DNA from: Variovorax ginsengisoli
GTDB lineage: Bacteria; Pseudomonadota; Gammaproteobacteria; Burkholderiales; Burkholderiaceae_C
Assembly: GCF_030486595.1 (NCBI RefSeq)
Contig: NZ_JAUJZH010000005.1
Span: 1-64,000 of the forward strand
Length of the DNA: 64,000 bases
Direction of reading: 5' to 3'
The notes under the pieces were generated by a model. The model did no database searches and was not told the origin of the DNA. It was given only the letters and a program-made list of their open reading frames with translations. Position 1 is the stretch's first letter, and each line of letters begins with the position of its first letter. This document shows, one piece after another, positions 11,556-19,857 of the stretch. Both the position numbers and the translations under genes were made by a program.

Positions 11556-13162
11556 AGCTCGAGACCCAACTCAATGCCCGCTCGGCGGAATTCCAGGCCA
11601 ACGCGACCGCGATGCGCGCGCTGGTCGACGACCTGCACGTGCAGTTCGCCAAGGTCGAGGCCGGCGGCGGCGAGGCCGCGCGCAGCAAGCACACGGCGCG
11701 CGGCAAGCTGCTGCCGCGCGACCGCGTGGCCCAGCTGCTGGACCCGGGCACGCCCTTTCTCGAAGTGGCGCCGCTCGCCGCGCATGCGATGTACCACGGC
11801 GCAGCGCCCGGCGCGGGCCTGATCGCCGGCATCGGCCGGGTCAGCGGCGTCGACTGCATGATCGTCTGCAACGACGCGACAGTGAAGGGCGGCACCTACT
11901 ACCCGGTCACGGTCAAGAAGCACCTGCGGGCGCAGGAGATCGCCGAGCAGAACCGGCTGCCCTGCATCTACCTGGTCGACTCCGGCGGCGCCAACCTGCC
12001 GAACCAGGACGAGGTCTTTCCCGACCGCGACCACTTCGGCCGCATCTTCTACAACCAGGCGCAGATGAGCGCGCAGGGCATCGCGCAGATCGCGGTCGTG
12101 ATGGGCTCCTGCACCGCCGGCGGCGCCTACGTGCCGGCGATGAGCGACGAGAGCATCATCGTCAAGAACCAGGGCACCATCTTTCTGGGCGGCCCGCCGC
12201 TCGTGAAGGCGGCCACGGGTGAGGTCGTCACTGCCGAGGACTTGGGCGGCGGCGACGTCCACACGCGGCTGTCGGGCGTGGCCGACCATCTGGCGCAGAA
12301 CGACCTGCATGCGCTGGCGCTGGCGCGCTCGGCAGTGGCCAACCTGAATGCTCGCAAGGCGGCTGCCGAGGCGGCCCCGGCGGCTGCGATCCGCGCACCG
12401 GCCTTCCCGGTCGATGAGCTCTACGGCGTCATCCCCACCGACACCCGCAAGCCCTTCGACGTGCGCGAGATCATCGCCCGCATCGTCGACGGCAGCGAGT
12501 TCCACGAATTCAAGTCGCGCTTCGGCAGCACGCTGGTCTGCGGCTTCGCAGAGATCGAGGGCATGCCGGTGGGCATCGTCGCCAACAACGGCATTCTCTT
12601 CAGCGAGTCGGCGCAGAAAGGCGCCCACTTCATCGAACTGTGCTGCCAGCGCAAGACGCCGCTGGTGTTCCTGCAGAACATCACGGGCTTCATGGTCGGG
12701 CGCAAGTACGAGAACGAGGGCATCGCGCGCCACGGCGCCAAGATGGTGACGGCCGTGGCCACCGCCAATGTGCCCAAGTTCACGATCATCATCGGCGGCA
12801 GCTTCGGCGCCGGCAACTACGGCATGTGCGGCCGCGCCTATTCGCCGCGCTTCCTCTGGATGTGGCCCAACGCGCGCATCAGCGTGATGGGCGGCGAGCA
12901 GGCCGCGAGCGTGCTGGCCACGGTCAAACGCGACGGCATCGAGGCCAAGGGCGGGCAGTGGAGCGCCGACGAAGAAGAAGCCTTCAAGTCGCCGATCCGC
13001 CAGCAGTACGAGGTGCAGGGCCATCCCTACTACGCGACCGCGCGCCTCTGGGACGACGGCATCATCGACCCGGCCGACACGCGGCGCGTGCTGGCGCTGG
13101 GCCTGGCGGCGTCGCGCAATGCGCCGATCCCCGAGCCGAAGTTCGGCATCTTCCGCATGTGA
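11552..13162 (+). CDS. liuB: Methylcrotonyl-CoA carboxylase beta subunit (carboxyltransferase)
   Basis: A 536-residue carboxyltransferase subunit that moves CO2 from carboxybiotin to 3-methylcrotonyl-CoA. Landmarks are [37 protein letters not shown], the oxyanion-forming [17 protein letters not shown], and [20 protein letters not shown]. The DSGGANLP and QDEVFPD blocks are typical of the methylcrotonyl rather than propionyl enzymes. The partner alpha subunit is at 15132-17126 in the same chain of genes. The four-base overlap with the preceding gene suggests translational coupling. Confidence 0.96.
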
Positions 13163-13167
13163 GCGCC

Positions 13168-13680
13168 ATGACGCTCGCGAACTACTTCGCCAGCCTCGCG
13201 CGCTACCACGTGTGGGCGACCGAGCGGCTGGTCGGGTCGAACCTGGCGGGCCTGTCCGAGGCGGACTGGCACCGCGAATGCGGCCTCTACTTTCGCTCGG
13301 TGCACCGCACGGTCAACCATCTTCTGGTGACCGACGACATCTGGTTCGCTCGTTTCGCCGAAGGCCGGTCGCTGCGCCTGCCGCTGGACACCGAGCTGCA
13401 TGCGGACCGCGGCGAGGCCTGCCAGGCGCTGGGTCAGGCCGTGCAGCGATGGAGCCCCTGGCTGGCGGAGCAGGCGCCCGAGCGCTTCGACGGCGAGCTC
13501 GCCTACACCCGCAACAACGGCGACGCGGTGCGCATTCCGTTCGCACCGGCGCTCGGCCATGTCTTCAACCACGCAACCCACCATCGCGGCCAGCTCAGCG
13601 CCGCGCTGACCGCCATGGCCCGGCCCGGCCCCGAGCTCGACTGGGTCTATCTGCTGCAACAGGAAGCGAAATCCTCATGA
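13168..13680 (+). CDS. DinB family protein
   Basis: A 170-residue four-helix-bundle protein of the DinB/YfiT-like metal-binding superfamily. It has the N-terminal YHVWATERLVGSNLAGLSEADW pattern (positions about 11-32), a histidine in VNHLLVTDDIW and the C-terminal HATHHRGQLSAALTA, which together give the usual three-histidine metal site. Superfamily members include thiol-dependent transferases and DNA-damage-inducible proteins. The function here is unknown. It starts six bases after liuB and overlaps the next gene by ATGA, so it is built into the leucine operon. Whether it takes part in that pathway cannot be judged. Confidence 0.88.
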   Translation: MTLANYFASLARYHVWATERLVGSNLAGLSEADWHRECGLYFRSVHRTVNHLLVTDDIWFARFAEGRSLRLPLDTELHADRGEACQALGQAVQRWSPWLAEQAPERFDGELAYTRNNGDAVRIPFAPALGHVFNHATHHRGQLSAALTAMARPGPELDWVYLLQQEAKSS

Positions 13681-14471
13681 GCACGTCTTTCACCAAGCTG
13701 AAGCTGTCGATCGACGGCGCGGTCGCGCGCATCTGGCTCGACCAGCCCGAGGCGCGCAATGCCTTCGACGACATCGTGATCGCCGAGCTGACGCAGGCCT
13801 TCACCGAGGCCGGCGCCGCGCCGCAGGTCAGGGCCATCGTGCTCGGCGCCAACGGCCCGGCCTTCTGCGCCGGCGCCAACCTCAACTGGATGCGGCGCAT
13901 GGCCGACTACACGCGCGACGAGAACATCGCCGACGCCGGCAAGCTGGCCGAGATGCTGCGAACCATCGCCGACTGTCCCAAGCCCACCATCGCGCGCGTG
14001 CAGGGCGACGTCTATGCCGGCGGCATGGGCCTGGTCGCCGCCTGCGACATCGCGGTCAGCGTCGACAGCGCCTGGTACTGCCTGAGCGAGGTCAAGATCG
14101 GCCTGGTGCCGGCGACCATCAGCCCCTACGTGCTGCGCGCGATGGGCACGCGGGCGGCGCAGCGCTGGTTCCTCACGGCCGAGCGTTTCGCGGCGGCCGA
14201 GGCGCATCGCATCGGCCTGGTGCACGAGGTGGTGGCGGCCGACGCGCTCGATGCCAAGGTGGCCGAGCTAGTGAAGGCGCTGACCGGTGCCAGCCCGGCC
14301 GCGGTGCGGGCCTGCAAGACGCTGATCGCCGATGTCGCCGGCCGGGAGATCGACGATGCGCTGATCGCGAAGACGGTCGAAGGCATCGCCGACATCCGCG
14401 CCAGCGACGAGGGGCGCGAGGGCGTGCAGTCGTTCCTGCAGAAGCGCAAGCCTTCCTGGTTGAATCCATGA
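13677..14471 (+). CDS. liuC: Methylglutaconyl-CoA hydratase (enoyl-CoA hydratase family)
   Basis: A 264-residue crotonase-fold enzyme. It carries the oxyanion-hole segments AFCAGANLNWM and GDVYAGGMGLVAACDIAV, followed by SEVKIGLVPATISPYV with the acid/base glutamate region. Position between the two methylcrotonyl-CoA carboxylase genes indicates hydration of 3-methylglutaconyl-CoA to HMG-CoA in leucine breakdown. The NLNWM motif after the first oxyanion segment is typical of this subgroup. It overlaps both neighbours by four bases (ATGA), consistent with a single transcript. Confidence 0.92.
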   Translation: MSTSFTKLKLSIDGAVARIWLDQPEARNAFDDIVIAELTQAFTEAGAAPQVRAIVLGANGPAFCAGANLNWMRRMADYTRDENIADAGKLAEMLRTIADCPKPTIARVQGDVYAGGMGLVAACDIAVSVDSAWYCLSEVKIGLVPATISPYVLRAMGTRAAQRWFLTAERFAAAEAHRIGLVHEVVAADALDAKVAELVKALTGASPAAVRACKTLIADVAGREIDDALIAKTVEGIADIRASDEGREGVQSFLQKRKPSWLNP

Positions 14472-15139
14472 ACTCGCTCGACATGCCGCAACTGCTCGCG
14501 CTGGCCGCAGCGCTGGGGTGGGCCAGCGGCGTGCGCCTGTACCTGGTGGTGCTGCTGACCGGGCTCGCCGGCTATCTGGGCTGGATTCCGTTGCCGAGCG
14601 GCCTGCAGCTGCTGGCGCACCCGGTGGTGCTGGCGGCCAGCGGCTTCATGGTCTTCGTCGAGTTCTTCGCCGACAAGATCCCGGGCCTCGATTCGATCTG
14701 GGACATGGTCCATACCGCGATCCGGATCCCGGCCGGCGCCGCGCTGGCGGCGGGCGTGTTCGGCGCCGACCACGCGGCGATGGCGCTGGTGGCGGCCCTG
14801 CTCGGCGGCGGCTTTGCGGCCACCGCGCATGCGGCCAAGGCCACCACGCGGGCCGCGATCAACACCTCGCCCGAGCCCTTCACCAACGTGGGCGCCTCGC
14901 TGGTCGAGGACACCGCGGTGCCGGTCGGCCTGTGGCTGGCGGTGGCGCATCCGCTGGTGTTCGGGCTGCTGTTCATCGCCGTGCTGGTGCTCAGCGTCTG
15001 GCTGATCCGCAAGAGCTGGCGCTTCCTCAAGTCCTTGTTCGGCCGTGTGGCGCGGATCTTCAGCGGCCGGTCCGATCCCGGCGTGGTGCCCGCCTTCCAG
15101 CTCAAGAAAAATCCTCCTGGAGACTCATCGAATGTTTAA
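14468..15139 (+). CDS. DUF4126 integral membrane protein
   Basis: A 223-residue membrane protein with about five hydrophobic segments: near residues 7-40, 48-66, 82-120 and 153-180. The DUF4126 family pattern is visible as GWASGVRLYLVVLLTGLAG near the start and FFADKIPGLDSIWDMVHT in the centre, followed by a small-residue-rich stretch (AHAAKATTRAAINTSPEP). The function of the family is unknown. It overlaps liuC by four bases and liuD by eight, so it is translated as part of the leucine operon. The C-terminal 40 residues are basic and probably cytoplasmic. Confidence 0.88.
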   Translation: MNSLDMPQLLALAAALGWASGVRLYLVVLLTGLAGYLGWIPLPSGLQLLAHPVVLAASGFMVFVEFFADKIPGLDSIWDMVHTAIRIPAGAALAAGVFGADHAAMALVAALLGGGFAATAHAAKATTRAAINTSPEPFTNVGASLVEDTAVPVGLWLAVAHPLVFGLLFIAVLVLSVWLIRKSWRFLKSLFGRVARIFSGRSDPGVVPAFQLKKNPPGDSSNV

Positions 15140-17126
15140 GAAGATCCTGATCGCCAACCGTGGCGAGATCGCCTGCCGAGTGGCTTCGACGGCGCGCCGC
15201 ATGGCCATCCGGACGGTGGCGGTGTACTCCGACGCCGACGCCCACGCCAACCACGTGCGGGCCTGCGACGAGTCGGTGTACCTGGGCGGCAGCGCGCCCA
15301 AGGACAGCTACCTGCGCTGGGAGAAGATCCTCGAAGCCGCCAAGGCCACGGGTGCCGAGGCGGTGCACCCGGGCTACGGCTTCCTGAGCGAGAACGAGGA
15401 ATTCGCGCAGGCCTGCGCCGATGCCGGCCTGGTCTTCATCGGCCCGCCGCCGTCGGCGATCAAGGCCATGGGCCTCAAGGCGGAGTCGAAGCAGCTCATG
15501 GAGAAGGCCCGTGTGCCGCTGGTGCCGGGCTACCACGGCAGCGACCAGGACCCGGCGCTGCTGCAGCGCGAGTCCGACCGCATCGGCTACCCGGTGCTGA
15601 TCAAGGCCAGCGCGGGCGGCGGCGGCAAGGGCATGCGGGTGGTCGAGAAGGCCGGCGACTTTGCTGGCGCTCTGGCCTCGTGCCAACGCGAGGCGATCAA
15701 CAGCTTCGGCGACGACGCGGTGCTGATCGAGAAGTACGTGCAGCGGCCGCGCCACATCGAGATCCAGGTCTTCGGCGACATGCAGGGCAACTACGTCTAC
15801 CTGTTCGAGCGCGACTGCTCGGTGCAGCGCCGCCACCAGAAGGTGCTCGAGGAAGCGCCAGCGCCCGGCATGACCGAGGCGATGCGCAGGCAGATGGGCG
15901 AGGCGGCGGTGGCGGCGGCGCGGGCCGTGAACTACGTGGGCGCCGGCACGGTGGAATTCATCGTCGAGCAGCGCGGCGATGCCGAGATGAACTTCTTCTT
16001 TATGGAGATGAACACCCGGCTGCAGGTGGAGCATCCGGTGACCGAGGCGATTACCGGGCTCGATCTCGTCGAATGGCAGCTGCGCGTGGCCTCGGGCGAG
16101 GCCTTGCCGTTGAAGCAGGAGCAGCTGCAGATCCACGGCCATGCGATCGAGGCGCGCATCTGCGCCGAGAACCCCGACAACAACTTCCTGCCCGCCACCG
16201 GCACCTTGCGGGTGTACCGCAAGCCACAGGCCACGGCCTTCCAGCGCAGCCGCGTGCGCATCGACGACGGCGTGCGCGAAGGCGGCGTGATCTCGCCCTT
16301 CTACGATTCGATGATCGCCAAGCTGATCGTGCATGGTGCGACCCGCGAAGAGGCGCTGGCGCGGCTGGACCTCGCGCTGGCGCAGACGCACATCGTCGGC
16401 GTGTCGACCAACGTGCAGTTCCTGCGCGGCATCCTGCGCACCGATTCGTTCGCCAATGCCCGGCTCGACACCGCGCTGATCGAGCGCGAGCGCGCGGTGC
16501 TGTTCGACCAGGAGCCGCTGGGCCTGCCGCTGGCGGCCGCGGCATCGATCGCGCGCACGCTGCTGGCCGAAGCGGCGAGCGCCAATGGCGATCCGTTCAG
16601 CCGGCGCGATGGCTGGCAGTCGCATGGCGTGGCGACGCGGCCCTTCGAATTCGAGTTCCGCGGCGAGCCGCAGAGCGCCACGCTGCGCTACCTGCACGAT
16701 GGCGCGCTGTGGCTGCAGGTCGGCGACGTGGCCGGCCCGCTGGTGATCGGCAGCTTTCCCTCGGGCGAGCTCGAGCTGCAGTTCAATGGCCAGCGCCACA
16801 CGCTCGATGTCTACCAGGACGAAGACACGGCCTATGTCTTCGGCGCCGAGGGTGCGACCCGGATCCTCGCCATCGACCGCCTCGCGCATGCGGGCGAGAC
16901 CCATGCCGAAGGCGGCCGGCTGACTGCGCCGATGCCCGGCAAGGTGGTGTCCTTCGCGGTCAAGGCCGGCGACAAGGTCAGCCGCGGCCAGCCGCTGGCC
17001 GTGATGGAGGCGATGAAGATGGAGCACACGATCGCGGCGCCGGCGGATGGCACGGTCGAGGAGCTTCTCTATGGGCCTGGCGATCAGGTTGCCGAGGGCG
17101 CAGAGCTTTTGCGCATCACTGTTTAA
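15132..17126 (+). CDS. liuD: Methylcrotonyl-CoA carboxylase alpha subunit (biotin-containing)
   Basis: A 664-residue subunit with biotin carboxylase, linker and biotin carrier domains. The N-terminus is KILIANRGEIACRV; the ATP-grasp glycine loop is KASAGGGGKGMRVV; the active-site segment is EMNTRLQVEHPVTE. Near the C-terminus AVMEAMKMEHTIAAP carries the biotinylated Lys629. It carboxylates biotin with bicarbonate and ATP and works with the beta subunit at 11552-13162. Start ATG 15132 is preceded by TGGAGA and overlaps the DUF4126 gene by eight bases. It is the last gene of the tightly overlapping part of the cluster. Confidence 0.97.
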   Translation: MFKKILIANRGEIACRVASTARRMAIRTVAVYSDADAHANHVRACDESVYLGGSAPKDSYLRWEKILEAAKATGAEAVHPGYGFLSENEEFAQACADAGLVFIGPPPSAIKAMGLKAESKQLMEKARVPLVPGYHGSDQDPALLQRESDRIGYPVLIKASAGGGGKGMRVVEKAGDFAGALASCQREAINSFGDDAVLIEKYVQRPRHIEIQVFGDMQGNYVYLFERDCSVQRRHQKVLEEAPAPGMTEAMRRQMGEAAVAAARAVNYVGAGTVEFIVEQRGDAEMNFFFMEMNTRLQVEHPVTEAITGLDLVEWQLRVASGEALPLKQEQLQIHGHAIEARICAENPDNNFLPATGTLRVYRKPQATAFQRSRVRIDDGVREGGVISPFYDSMIAKLIVHGATREEALARLDLALAQTHIVGVSTNVQFLRGILRTDSFANARLDTALIERERAVLFDQEPLGLPLAAAASIARTLLAEAASANGDPFSRRDGWQSHGVATRPFEFEFRGEPQSATLRYLHDGALWLQVGDVAGPLVIGSFPSGELELQFNGQRHTLDVYQDEDTAYVFGAEGATRILAIDRLAHAGETHAEGGRLTAPMPGKVVSFAVKAGDKVSRGQPLAVMEAMKMEHTIAAPADGTVEELLYGPGDQVAEGAELLRITV

Positions 17127-17135
17127 GCTTCGGGG

Positions 17136-18077
17136 ATGACATCCCCTATTCGAATCACCGTCTGCCTGACCGACAACCGTCCCGATCCCTGGATCGAAGG
17201 CCTGCGCGCTGCCCTGCCCGAAGCCGTGGTGGAGAACTGGACCCCCGGCGCCGCACCCGCCGACCATGCCGTGGTCTGGGCGCCGCCGCAGCAATTCCTC
17301 GACGAGCAACCGGGCTTGCGCGGGCTATTCAACATCGGCGCCGGTGTCGATGCGCTGCTCAAGCTCAAGGTGGCGCCGCAGACCCAGGTCGTTCGGCTCG
17401 ACGATGCCGGAATGTCGGTGCAGATGGCCGAGTACGTCTGCCATGCGCTGATCCGGCATTTCCGCGAGTTCGATGCCTACGAGGCCGAGGCGCGAGCCGG
17501 CCGCTGGAGCTATCGCAAGCCACGCGAACGCCAGGATTTCGCGGTCGGCGTGATGGGGCTCGGCGTGCTCGGCGAGCGCGTGGCCAAGGCCGTCGCGCAG
17601 TTCGAATTTCCGGTCAACGGCTGGAGCCGCTCGCCGAAGCAGATCCATGGGGTTGGCTGCTTCGCCGGCGAGTCCCGCTTCGACGACTTCCTCGGCGCCA
17701 GCCGCGTGCTCGTGAACCTGCTGCCGCTGACCCGCGAGACGCGCGGCATCCTGAACCGCGAAACGCTGTCGAAGTTGAACGGCGGCCGCCCCGGCGGCTA
17801 CCTGATCAACGTCGCGCGGGGCGCCCATCTGGTCGACGACGACTTGATCCCGCTGCTCGACAGCGGCCAGCTCGCGGGCGCCATGCTCGACGTCTTCAAC
17901 GTCGAGCCGCTGCCGGCCAGGCATCCGTTCTGGTCGCACCCCAAGATCACGGTGACGCCGCACGGCTCGGCGCGGACCGAGCGCGACATCTCGATCAGGC
18001 AGATCGCGGGGAAGATCCGGGCGATGGAGCGGGGGGAGGCGGTGGCAGGGGTGGTGGACGCAGGGCGGGGGTATTGA
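17136..18077 (+). CDS. ghrA: Glyoxylate/hydroxypyruvate reductase A-like dehydrogenase
   Basis: A 313-residue D-2-hydroxyacid dehydrogenase of the GhrA subgroup, reducing glyoxylate or hydroxypyruvate with NAD(P)H. The Rossmann loop is GVMGLGVLGERVAKAVAQF, and WSRSPKQIHGV follows the second strand. The catalytic trio is Arg228 (INVARGAHLV), Glu257 (NVEPLPARHPFW) and His276 (VTPHGSA). The N-terminal VVWAPPQQFLDEQPGLRG is typical for GhrA. It begins nine bases after liuD on the same strand, so it may be co-transcribed with the leucine genes although it is not part of that pathway. Confidence 0.92.
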   Translation: MTSPIRITVCLTDNRPDPWIEGLRAALPEAVVENWTPGAAPADHAVVWAPPQQFLDEQPGLRGLFNIGAGVDALLKLKVAPQTQVVRLDDAGMSVQMAEYVCHALIRHFREFDAYEAEARAGRWSYRKPRERQDFAVGVMGLGVLGERVAKAVAQFEFPVNGWSRSPKQIHGVGCFAGESRFDDFLGASRVLVNLLPLTRETRGILNRETLSKLNGGRPGGYLINVARGAHLVDDDLIPLLDSGQLAGAMLDVFNVEPLPARHPFWSHPKITVTPHGSARTERDISIRQIAGKIRAMERGEAVAGVVDAGRGY

Positions 18078-18096
18078 GGTCTCGGATTGCGAAGGC

Positions 18097-18110
18097 AATG
18101 CAATTGCATT
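18097..18110. promoter_or_regulatory. Perfect 14-bp palindrome upstream of prlF-yhaV
   Basis: AATGCAATTGCATT is identical to its reverse complement and lies 35 bp upstream of the antitoxin start, in an AT-rich island of otherwise GC-rich DNA. PrlF-YhaV pairs are known to repress their own promoter by binding an upstream palindrome, so this is a good operator candidate. The specific assignment is inference. Confidence 0.6.
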
Positions 18111-18144
18111 ACCATTCGCCTTTGCAGTCTCCTCCGGAGCCGAC

Positions 18145-18471
18145 ATGGCCGCCACGCTCGAAGTCGAATCGACCCTCACCGACCGCTACCAGACCACGAT
18201 CCCCGAGACGGTCAGGCGCGCGCTGCGCCTGGGCAAGCGCGACAAGATCCACTACATCATCCGTGCGGACGGCGAAGTGGTGCTGAAGCGCGCTGCCGCC
18301 GATGAAAGCGACCCGGTGCTCGGGCAGTTCCTTGGCTTTCTGGCGCGCGACATCGCCGCACATCCAGAGCGGGTGGCCGCCATGGATGCCTCCCTGGTCC
18401 AGCGCATTCAGGCGCTTGTGGCCGATGTCGAAGTCGACCTCGACGCACCGCTGCCGACGGACGATGAATGA
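18145..18471 (+). CDS. prlF: PrlF-family antitoxin
   Basis: A 108-residue antitoxin of the PrlF/SohA type. The N-terminal swapped-hairpin (AbrB-like) DNA-binding domain is visible as STLTDRYQTTIPETVRRALR followed by KIHYIIRADGEVVLKR. The C-terminal half (DPVLGQFLGFLARDIAAHP) is the part expected to bind the toxin. It should neutralise YhaV and repress the operon. Its stop overlaps the toxin start by four bases (ATGA). ATG 18145 is preceded by GGAG at suitable distance. Codon use resembles the neighbours, so there is no strong sign of recent transfer. Confidence 0.93.
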   Translation: MAATLEVESTLTDRYQTTIPETVRRALRLGKRDKIHYIIRADGEVVLKRAAADESDPVLGQFLGFLARDIAAHPERVAAMDASLVQRIQALVADVEVDLDAPLPTDDE

Positions 18472-18890
18472 AGTCCGTCGCTCCGCTGGTCGTCAACGGC
18501 TGGACGCTGTTCGCGCACCCGCTGTTCCTGAACCAACTCGAGGCTTTGCTCAGCCAGGTCGATGATCTGCGGCGCAAGGACGCCGACGGTTATCGCAAGA
18601 AGAACGCGACCAAACGGCTGGCCGCCATCGCCAAGCTGGCGTTCGAAGTGATTCCCCAGGACCCGTCGCGGCCGGAGTACCGCCAGGGGGTCACTCTGGG
18701 CGACTCATACAAGCATTGGTTCCGAGCCAAGTTCTTTCAGCAGTACCGGCTGCTCTTCAGGTATCACGCGAGGACGAAGGTGATCGTCCTCGCGTGGGTG
18801 AATGACGACAGCACCCTCCGCGCGTACGAAAGCGGTGACGATGCGTATCTGGTGTTCAGGAAGATGCTGCAGACGGGGGATTTTGCATGA
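18468..18890 (+). CDS. yhaV: YhaV-family ribonuclease toxin
   Basis: A 140-residue toxin of the YhaV family (RelE-like fold), a ribosome-associated mRNA endonuclease. Recognisable blocks are VNGWTLFAHPLFLNQLEAL, the basic stretch YRKKNATKRLAAIAKLAF, GDSYKHWFRAKFFQQYRLLF and the C-terminal VLAWVNDDSTLRAYES. The aromatic/basic residues in FRAKFFQQYRLLFRYH are those expected to act on RNA. The frame is intact, so the toxin is probably functional. It is followed after seven bases by the convergent IclR gene. Confidence 0.94.
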   Translation: MKSVAPLVVNGWTLFAHPLFLNQLEALLSQVDDLRRKDADGYRKKNATKRLAAIAKLAFEVIPQDPSRPEYRQGVTLGDSYKHWFRAKFFQQYRLLFRYHARTKVIVLAWVNDDSTLRAYESGDDAYLVFRKMLQTGDFA

Positions 18891-18897
18891 CGCTCCT

Positions 18898-19692
18898 TCA
18901 GTCGACCGACGGTGAAACCGCGGGCGCCGCGGCCTGCCAGGCCGGGTCGCCCGCGGCCTGGCCCAGCGCGCGGGCGCTCTGAACCAGGGGCTCTGCCAGG
19001 CCTTCGAGAAAGCCTTGCTGTTCCGCCAGCGCGGCGGGGAAGCTCAGGCAGAAGGCCCAGGTTTCGCCGCTGGCCGGACTGCCGACGGCGCAGCTGACCG
19101 AGCCGACGTCGGGCAGCGATTCGTTGAGGGCGCTGGCCCAGCCTCGCCGGCGCACCCGCTGCAGCCGTCGCTTGAGTTGAGCCAGGCTGGGGGCGCCTGG
19201 CCCGTCGTCGGCTGCCGGCTCGCCGCCGAAGGCTGCGTCGATCACCGAATCGTCGAGCCGTGCCAGCAGCGCGTGGCCGGTCGAAGTGCGGGACGCGATC
19301 CCGCGCTGCCCCGGATCGGTTACCACCCGCAAGGCGTGCCGTCCATGAAAGACGCGAAGCACCACCACGCTGTGCTTCGTTTCATCGAGCACCGAGATGT
19401 AGCCGGTGTGGCCCGTGGCCTGGACCAACGCCTCGAGCTCCTGCTCCATGCGCTGCAGGATCGGCGTCGACGCCTGGACCAACCGTCCCAGTTCGAGCAT
19501 CAGAAGCGCGGGGCCGTACGACAGCGTCACGCGGTCGCGCTCGAGCAGGTCGCATTCGAGCATCTGCTTGAGAAGCCTGGAGGTGGAGCTCTTGGGAAGC
19601 GCCAAGCCGTCCGCGACCTCGCTGACGGTCAGGGGACGGCCTTTCCCGGCCATGAGGCGCAACACGTTCGAGGCCGATTGCAGGATGGTCAT
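18898..19692 (-). CDS. IclR family transcriptional regulator
   Basis: A 264-residue regulator. The winged helix-turn-helix occupies residues 1-60 (LTVSEVADGLALPKSSTSRL). The IclR effector domain follows, with GYISVLDETKHSVVVLRVF, VTDPGQRGIASRTSTGHALLA and the final LNESLPDVGSVSCAVGSP block. IclR proteins sense small aromatic or organic acids. It is divergent from HMG-CoA lyase and a symmetrical site lies between the two, so it may regulate that gene and itself. The effector cannot be predicted from sequence. Confidence 0.92.
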   Translation of the reverse strand: MTILQSASNVLRLMAGKGRPLTVSEVADGLALPKSSTSRLLKQMLECDLLERDRVTLSYGPALLMLELGRLVQASTPILQRMEQELEALVQATGHTGYISVLDETKHSVVVLRVFHGRHALRVVTDPGQRGIASRTSTGHALLARLDDSVIDAAFGGEPAADDGPGAPSLAQLKRRLQRVRRRGWASALNESLPDVGSVSCAVGSPASGETWAFCLSFPAALAEQQGFLEGLAEPLVQSARALGQAAGDPAWQAAAPAVSPSVD

Positions 19693-19698
19693 TTGGTG

Positions 19699-19738
19699 GT
19701 TCCATGAAATGGAACTGAGTTGTCTGAAATGGAACTGA
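19699..19738. promoter_or_regulatory. IclR operator candidate: palindrome plus 20-bp-spaced direct repeat
   Basis: GTTCCATGAAATGGAAC (about 19699-19715) is a 7-bp inverted repeat around a three-base centre. The sequence TGAAATGGAACTGA occurs at 19705-19718 and again at 19725-19738, exactly 20 bp or two helical turns apart. IclR proteins commonly bind such symmetric AT-rich sites next to their own start, and this block begins seven bases upstream of the IclR start. Operator function is inferred. Confidence 0.6.
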
Positions 19739-19857
19739 ACTATGGCGCAGATTTCCGCGGGTCGGTTCGTAGAAACCCGCTTCCAAGACTGGGCACGCGG
19801 GGCGCTCCGGATGCGGAGAAAATGACGTCCGACCCTTCATCCGACCATGAGCGCCCC

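Noticed and set aside
18087..19692. Toxin-antitoxin locus as part of a prophage or integrative element
   Set aside because: No integrase, attachment repeats or phage genes are nearby and codon use matches the surroundings.
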